38,359 bases of DNA. Origin: Bacteroidales bacterium (GTDB lineage Bacteria; Bacteroidota; Bacteroidia; Bacteroidales; P3). How positions within the stretch are numbered: position 1 is the first letter of the stretch; each line of letters opens with the position of its first letter. The translations under genes were made by a program, and so were the position numbers. The stretch lies in assembly GCA_030523765.1 (NCBI GenBank), contig JAUNHX010000021.1, positions 1 through 38,359 of the forward strand. The letters are read 5' to 3'. Shown one piece after another: positions 33,850-38,359 of the stretch. Under the pieces are notes generated by a model, which saw only the letters and a program-made list of their open reading frames with translations, ran no database searches and was not told the origin of the DNA.

Positions 33850-36327
33850 CTAACGCTCCTTCAGCTTCAGCGCATTCAGTCGTGCCACCTTCAGTTGCAA
33901 ATAAGAGAAATCGCCATCAAAACGATTATAAGTCTCCTTCAGTGGCTCCTCGTGTTCAAGGAAATAGGCCGTAAGTAAATCCAACTCCTCATAGTCCATC
34001 ACCTGATCCGGATCAATCAATCCTTGCTCCACCGCCTGGAAGATATAATCCTCCACCGTCCCCACCGATCGGCCCACCTGCTTGGCAATCTCCTCGATCG
34101 TGTTGCCCGACACAAAAAGGCTGATAGCCGACATCCTCACTTGAGCCGACTGTTCCCTCATCGACGGCTTCACCAGCTCCTGCTGCCGTTCTATCAACAA
34201 GCCCTGTTGTTGGCAATAGTTCTCAATAATATTTAGGATCTCCTGCCCATAGCGTTGCACCTTCGTCTTGCCAATGCCTTTAATCTTCGCCAGGGCTTCG
34301 AGCGAAGTAGGTAACTCATTGCATATATCGAGCAACTGCTTCTGGGTGAGGATCTGAAAAGCCGGCACCCCCAGTTCGCGATAGCATTCCTTACGCCATA
34401 TGCTCAGCATTGGCACCAACCGCGGATGAGCCACCGAAGCATACACCTCCGACAGATCCCCCTTTGAGGCGGTCCGTTTGGCTTTGCGGTTCCCTTTCCC
34501 CTCGCTCGCCAGCTGGTAGTCCACCTTGGCCTGCTGGTAGGAGGCCATATCGAACCCCTTCTCAGCTACACAGCGAAGGGTAGCCAACTGAATACCCAGT
34601 CCATCGGATAGCGCAGCAGCATACTCATCCAAGTCTTTCGCCACCCCCTTGTCGTTCACCTCTACCGAAAGGAGTGGCAACACACGAGCACTGATCGACT
34701 CCAGCTGATCGCGGAAATAGACCGCCGCCTTCTGAATCCGTTCCAAGAGTAGCGCATCCTGCTGATTGTCGCCACATTGCTGTCGTATCAACAACAGCTG
34801 ACGGTGAAATTTCTCCGATACCTCGAGCAGCTGCGGGAGACTCTGATGGTCGATCTCTGTCAGCGTCGCCGCATGCTTCGGATAGATATTGCGCAGACGC
34901 GAATAGAAGAGCCTGTTCACCCTCCCCAAGGCATGTTGTAAAGTCGTCACATCAAACAGCTCGTTGATCAACGAAAAGAAATACTGCGTCTGGCAGCTCG
35001 GCAACTGCGACTCCACCAACTGAGGATCGGGGAAGCGATCCACGAACGACGACACATCCTCGTCGCTGAAACGACAGTTGATCGATATCGGCGTCGAGAG
35101 CACCAACCCCTCAAGGGTACGACAGCGACTCAGCGCCACATATACCTGTCCGTAGGCAAAAGCGGCCCCCGCATCGATCACCACCCTGTCGAACGTCAGT
35201 CCTTGCGCCTTATGTATGGTAATAGCCCAAGCCAACCGCAGTGGATACTGTTCAAAGGTGCCATCCACCTGCTGTTCAATCTGGTTGTTATCGGGATTGA
35301 TCTCATATTTGATATTCTCCCATTTTTCAATGCCCACCGCGATCTCGTTGCCCTCCTCGTCTGCCACCACCACAGCCTCCTCGGCAAAGCCCACCACCGT
35401 ACCAATCTTACCATTATAGTATCGGTGTTGCGTATCGTTCTTGAGGAACATCACTTGCGCCCCCTTCTTCAGCACTAGTCGTGTGCTAGTAGGCGCCGAG
35501 CTTTCGGGGAAATTGCCTTTCACGATAGCGGTAAAGGTATACGGTTTCGACGACAACTCAGCCAGTTTGGTCTCATTGATACGATCCGACTGGTGGTTAT
35601 GGGTCGTCAAACGGATATAATGATCCTCCTCGGGGGGATCAAAATTGGGTATATAACGCATATTCAGCCGTTCGAGGGTCGTCTTATCGAACCGGTTGTC
35701 GCGTATATTGTTCAGCAAGTCAACAAAGCGCTGCTCCTTCTGTCGGAAAATGGTGGTCAGCTCGATGGTAACATAGTTCAGCTGTTGCAACGCCTTGCTA
35801 TGGAAAAAGAAGGGCGACGGGTATACCTTTTCCAGATAAGGTTTCTCGTTCTCGGTCACCACCGGAGGTAACTGTTGCACATCGCCAATCATCAACAGTT
35901 GCACCCCACCAAAGGGGCGACTCGAATGGCGATACTGACGCAGTGTATGATCCACCGCATCGAGCAAATCGGCCCGCACCATCGATATCTCGTCGATGAT
36001 CAGCAGTTCGAGGGTACGTATAATCTTGATTTTCTCCTTGCGGAGCTTACGCTTGTATTCAGGCAGCTGGTATTCCGTCTTGAGTTCTGGCACATCAGGT
36101 AGGTAGGGATCAAAAGGCAGCTGAAAGAAGCTATGTATCGTCACGCCTCCCGCATTCACTGCCGCCACACCCGTAGGGGCCACCACCACGTTTCTCTTCT
36201 TAGCGTTAGCCACCATATGCCGCAAAAAAGTAGTCTTTCCCGTGCCAGCCTTACCGGTAAGGAAAATACTAACATTGGTCGAGTTGATATACTGTTCGGC
36301 CAAAGCTATCTCGCGCGTCGTTGTCAT
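33850..36327 (-). CDS. PIF1-like DNA helicase with HRDC and helix-turn-helix tail
   Basis: A superfamily 1B (5'-3') helicase, likely acting on replication obstacles such as R-loops or G-quadruplexes. From the ATG at 36327 it has 825 residues; the open frame runs 20 codons further back into the end of nadE and is not used. Motifs in order: FLTGKAGTGKTTFLRHM (Walker A), APTGVAAVNAGGVTIHSFF, LLIIDEISMVRADLLDAVD (Walker B), GGVQLLMIGDVQQLPPV, IFRQKEQRFVDLLNNIR, and WAITIHKAQGLTFDRVVID with YVALSRCRTLEGL. The last third has an HRDC domain (KECYRELGVPAFQIL...LEALAKIKGIGKTKVQRYG) and an HTH_40-like segment (SAISLFVSGNTIEEIAKQVGRSVGTVEDYI), the same tail type as in the RecQ gene here. Confidence 0.92.
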   Translation of the reverse strand: MTTTREIALAEQYINSTNVSIFLTGKAGTGKTTFLRHMVANAKKRNVVVAPTGVAAVNAGGVTIHSFFQLPFDPYLPDVPELKTEYQLPEYKRKLRKEKIKIIRTLELLIIDEISMVRADLLDAVDHTLRQYRHSSRPFGGVQLLMIGDVQQLPPVVTENEKPYLEKVYPSPFFFHSKALQQLNYVTIELTTIFRQKEQRFVDLLNNIRDNRFDKTTLERLNMRYIPNFDPPEEDHYIRLTTHNHQSDRINETKLAELSSKPYTFTAIVKGNFPESSAPTSTRLVLKKGAQVMFLKNDTQHRYYNGKIGTVVGFAEEAVVVADEEGNEIAVGIEKWENIKYEINPDNNQIEQQVDGTFEQYPLRLAWAITIHKAQGLTFDRVVIDAGAAFAYGQVYVALSRCRTLEGLVLSTPISINCRFSDEDVSSFVDRFPDPQLVESQLPSCQTQYFFSLINELFDVTTLQHALGRVNRLFYSRLRNIYPKHAATLTEIDHQSLPQLLEVSEKFHRQLLLIRQQCGDNQQDALLLERIQKAAVYFRDQLESISARVLPLLSVEVNDKGVAKDLDEYAAALSDGLGIQLATLRCVAEKGFDMASYQQAKVDYQLASEGKGNRKAKRTASKGDLSEVYASVAHPRLVPMLSIWRKECYRELGVPAFQILTQKQLLDICNELPTSLEALAKIKGIGKTKVQRYGQEILNIIENYCQQQGLLIERQQELVKPSMREQSAQVRMSAISLFVSGNTIEEIAKQVGRSVGTVEDYIFQAVEQGLIDPDQVMDYEELDLLTAYFLEHEEPLKETYNRFDGDFSYLQLKVARLNALKLKER

Positions 36328-36355
36328 AGGCGGGAAAAAAGAGGATCCAACAGGA

Positions 36356-37912
36356 TTACGATATAGGAACCCTACGATCAATACCAAACGTCATAGGACT
36401 CACCTTCAATACGGGGGCAAACTGCAGCCGTTTCCATTCGTTGATCTTCACCTTACGGATCACCTCCCGTACCGTATCGGGATCCTTGCCTTCGGCCACG
36501 ATCTCATCGAACGACATTTCCTCTTCGATATGCATCTCCAGTATCTCGTCGAGCACCCCATAATCGGGCAGCGAGTCGGAGTCTTTTTGGTTGGGCCGCA
36601 GCTCGGCCGAGGGAGCCTTCTCGATGGTATGGCGAGGAATCAGCTCGCGTTCACGGTTCATATATTCCGACAGTTCATAGACCTCCGTCTTATACAGATC
36701 GCCAATCACCGAGAGTCCGCCGCAGCTGTCACCATACAAGGTGCCATAGCCCATAGCAGCCTCACTCTTATTGGTGGTATTCAAGCAGAGAGCACCAAAT
36801 TTGTTAGCATATGCCATCAAAATGGTACCACGGATACGCGCCTGCATATTCTCCTCCGTCACATCCTCACCCCTTTCGCCAAACACCGGTTTCATCGCGT
36901 TGCGCAGCTCACCGAAAATATTAGCAATAGGCACAATATCATATTTCACCCCTAGGTTGTTAGCCAAATCCACAGCATCCTGTACCGAATGGTCGGTACT
37001 ATATTGCGAAGGCATCAAAATGCCATGCACATTCTCCGGACCCAGTGCCTCAGCAGCGAGAGCGCATACCAGTGCCGAGTCGATGCCACCCGATAAGCCT
37101 AGTACCGCCCGCGTTTGATGGTTCTTCTGGAAATATTCGCGCACCCCCATCACCAGTGCCTTATGCACCAGCGCCACCGGCTCAGGCTTCTCATCATCGT
37201 AGGGTGCCAGCAGTTGTATATCCACACTCTGGCTATACTCCTCGAAATAGGGGAACTGACACAATACCGATCCAGCCGCATTGATCACCATCGAACCGCC
37301 AGCATAGAGATAGCTGCCCTCGCCACCAATACGGTTACAGAACACCATCGCACTATTCAGCCCCTCCACAATCTTATGCATACGGTAGCGCGTACTGAAC
37401 GGTTTCTTATAGTCGAAGATATTGCAGCCACAGCATATCACCAAGTCAGGCTGTTCCGCATGACTCTTCGTCAGCTCCTTCAAATCCTCATAGAAGCCGA
37501 TAGCGATCTGCTGCTCCTGGTATTGAATGGTCTGCACCCCTTCGCCTCTCACAAAGTATTTCTGCTCATCGGGGTTGAGGTATTTCTTCGTGATGATACC
37601 CCGAATAGCGTTATTCTGTACAAACACTATTGCATTGCACAGCCCCTTATCCTGGATCTGCAAAGGCATACCCACCAAGAAAGCCCTATGCTCAGAGTGT
37701 TGCACCAGCTCCTGCAAGGCAGCCTGAGCCCGCTTTTGGATATCGGTATAGGCGATAGAGCCATAGAGAGGATAGCCACAGAGCGTAGAGGCCGGAAATA
37801 CCGTCAAGAGAGCATCCTTGCTTTCCGGAGTATCGAGTTCATTGAGAATCCACTGCAAATTATCCTCAGGGTTATTTGTCACGATGTTGTGCTGTACAAT
37901 ATGTATATTCAT
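36356..37912 (-). CDS. nadE: NAD synthetase with a degenerate glutaminase domain
   Basis: Makes NAD from deamido-NAD, ATP and a nitrogen donor. The 518-residue protein has the two-domain layout of glutamine-dependent NadE: an N-terminal nitrilase-like domain (1-240) and a C-terminal ATP-pyrophosphatase domain with LGLSGGIDSALVCALAAEALG (SGGIDS at 274-279), GTLYGDSCGGLSVIGDLYKTEVYEL and RPNQKDSDSLPDYGVLDEIL. The synthetase half looks intact. In the nitrilase half, the catalytic Glu of the usual FPE motif is Ala41 (FPASTLCGYP) and the catalytic Cys of the usual CED motif is Tyr141 (GFYEDL); the Lys region (ITKKYL, 107-112) is kept. It may therefore use free ammonia. It ends 28 bases before the helicase ATG and is probably co-transcribed with it. 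Confidence 0.93.
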   Translation of the reverse strand: MNIHIVQHNIVTNNPEDNLQWILNELDTPESKDALLTVFPASTLCGYPLYGSIAYTDIQKRAQAALQELVQHSEHRAFLVGMPLQIQDKGLCNAIVFVQNNAIRGIITKKYLNPDEQKYFVRGEGVQTIQYQEQQIAIGFYEDLKELTKSHAEQPDLVICCGCNIFDYKKPFSTRYRMHKIVEGLNSAMVFCNRIGGEGSYLYAGGSMVINAAGSVLCQFPYFEEYSQSVDIQLLAPYDDEKPEPVALVHKALVMGVREYFQKNHQTRAVLGLSGGIDSALVCALAAEALGPENVHGILMPSQYSTDHSVQDAVDLANNLGVKYDIVPIANIFGELRNAMKPVFGERGEDVTEENMQARIRGTILMAYANKFGALCLNTTNKSEAAMGYGTLYGDSCGGLSVIGDLYKTEVYELSEYMNRERELIPRHTIEKAPSAELRPNQKDSDSLPDYGVLDEILEMHIEEEMSFDEIVAEGKDPDTVREVIRKVKINEWKRLQFAPVLKVSPMTFGIDRRVPIS

Positions 37913-38015
37913 GCTATTTTAATTTTTTGCTGTTTCACATTCACCGACGCTATCATCAAAGGCATCAGCATTTTGTGCTACTATCAAACCATTAGCGGCC
38001 CACTAGTAGCCGATG

Positions 38016-38023
38016 CAAATGTA
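38016..38023 (-). promoter_or_regulatory. -7 promoter box of nadE
   Basis: On the minus strand TACATTTG followed by C matches TAnnTTTG, about 104 bases before the nadE ATG. A -33 TTTG at the proper spacing is not evident. Confidence 0.45.
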
Positions 38024-38127
38024 AGAAAAAAGTGCAACACGGACGAAATTATTTTTATCCCAACAGTTCATCCCGATCAGTCGATACCAAGTAAGGTTGC
38101 TAGATCAAGGCAATATGAAAAACGATA

Positions 38128-38217
38128 GGAATTGAAAATTAAGCGGCTTTGCCGCTTGACGTCTAGGCGCCAAAAACGCTTGGAATTGAAAAATGACAAA
38201 TGACAAATGACATTTTT
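38128..38217. repeat. Cluster of short direct and inverted repeats
   Basis: GGAATTGAAAA occurs at 38128 and 38182 (54-base step). Between them is a perfect hairpin, AAGCGGC-TTT-GCCGCTT (38141-38157). After the second copy TGACAAA repeats at 38194 and 38201 with a partial third copy (TGACA, 38208), enclosed by AAAAATG (38189-38195) and CATTTTT (38211-38217). Confidence 0.7.
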
Positions 38218-38231
38218 GGGGGGATAAAAGA

Positions 38232-38259
38232 AAAATGGCCGTCTTCACAGAGGGCCATT
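38232..38259 (-). terminator. Minus-strand terminator of a gene beyond the right edge
   Basis: On the minus strand AATGGCC (38259-38253) pairs with GGCCATT (38240-38234) over a 12-base loop, followed by TTTCTTTT. It implies a minus-strand gene ending a little to the right of 38260. Confidence 0.7.
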
Positions 38260-38308
38260 CCCAATTAAAACTATTAACTTATTTATTTTGAAAATCGTCG
38301 CAATCTAA

Positions 38309-38359
38309 AGGTAACCTCTAAAAATTCCACGTATGAAAAGGAATAATAATAACCATACT
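38309..38359. mobile_element. Left end of a second MITE-like copy, cut by the window edge
   Basis: These 51 bases are identical to 32450-32500, the left terminal repeat and first interior bases of the element at 32448-32640. Identity starts at AGGTAACC and runs to the last base of the window. The left flank here is CTAA rather than TATA, so any target duplication differs between copies. Confidence 0.9.

Larger units (their letters stand above)
37913..38359. other. Gene-free right end of the window
   Basis: No credible gene lies here. From left to right it holds a minus-strand -7 box for nadE, a simple-repeat and hairpin cluster (38128-38217), a minus-strand terminator (38232-38259) for a gene beyond the window, and the start of the second MITE copy. 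A minus-strand frame stopping near 38272 could be the last codons of that gene, but too little is present to name it. Confidence 0.55.

Noticed and set aside
37115..38128. Long plus-strand open frame of 337 codons opposite nadE
   Set aside because: It is the antisense shadow of a clearly recognisable NadE, with no protein-family features of its own.
38262..38310. C-terminus of an outer-membrane protein on the minus strand
   Set aside because: A frame ending in VTFRLRRFSK can be read just before the terminator, but it runs into the repeat end and only a few codons are visible.

Overview
The window reads as a Bacteroidales (phylum Bacteroidota) chromosome segment. The main grounds are promoters with the Bacteroidetes-type -33 TTTG / -7 TAnnTTTG boxes (best at 2773-2803 and 10022-10052), type IX secretion (T9SS) C-terminal sorting domains on three proteins, a GldD lipoprotein, and RecQ and PIF1-like helicases with extra HRDC/helix-turn-helix tails. 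There is one tRNA and no rRNA, CRISPR array, prophage or full-length insertion sequence. The window is probably a whole assembly contig: its last 51 bases repeat the left end of a 193 bp inverted-repeat element found intact at 32448-32640, so the right edge looks like a repeat-induced break.

Layout. 0.2-10.5 kb: prfA (+), a 0.5 kb gap with an 11-bp-period repeat, lptB (-), recQ (+), a small outer-membrane barrel protein, then mtnA, rbfA and a LolC/E-type permease (+). A 675 bp AT-rich gap carries three spaced dyads and precedes a conserved-looking hypothetical gene; tRNA-Glu and rpsT follow. 10.7-23.3 kb: almost all on the minus strand: pcrA-dtd, ribD-yigZ, mscL, asnS, thyA-manC, and a block of T9SS-exported M1 peptidase, ECF sigma factor and membrane anti-sigma factor. 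23.5-32.4 kb: plus strand and more C-rich: SPFH protein, ribbon-helix-helix protein, NatAB-like ABC transporter, a four-helix membrane protein, gldD, an exported alpha/beta hydrolase, iorAB and a Bcp peroxiredoxin. 32.4-38.4 kb: the MITE-like element, then on the minus strand nadE, a PIF1-like helicase and a T9SS-exported esterase.

How the genes fit together. Much is housekeeping: termination and ribosome maturation (prfA, rbfA, rpsT, tRNA-Glu), DNA repair (recQ, pcrA, PIF1-like), nucleotide and cofactor synthesis (thyA, ribD, nadE), envelope biogenesis (lptB, the LolC/E-like permease, manC). The distinctive layer is cell-surface export. Two hydrolases carry T9SS tails, and the anti-sigma factor ends in a T9SS type B (gliding-associated) domain on the far side of its membrane helix, directly downstream of its sigma factor and of a T9SS cargo gene. 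That arrangement suggests a transcriptional circuit that could sense T9SS activity, and it is my best candidate for an undescribed system. The second notable point is a NAD synthetase whose glutaminase domain has lost two of three catalytic residues. All identifications rest on reading motifs; no database search was run.
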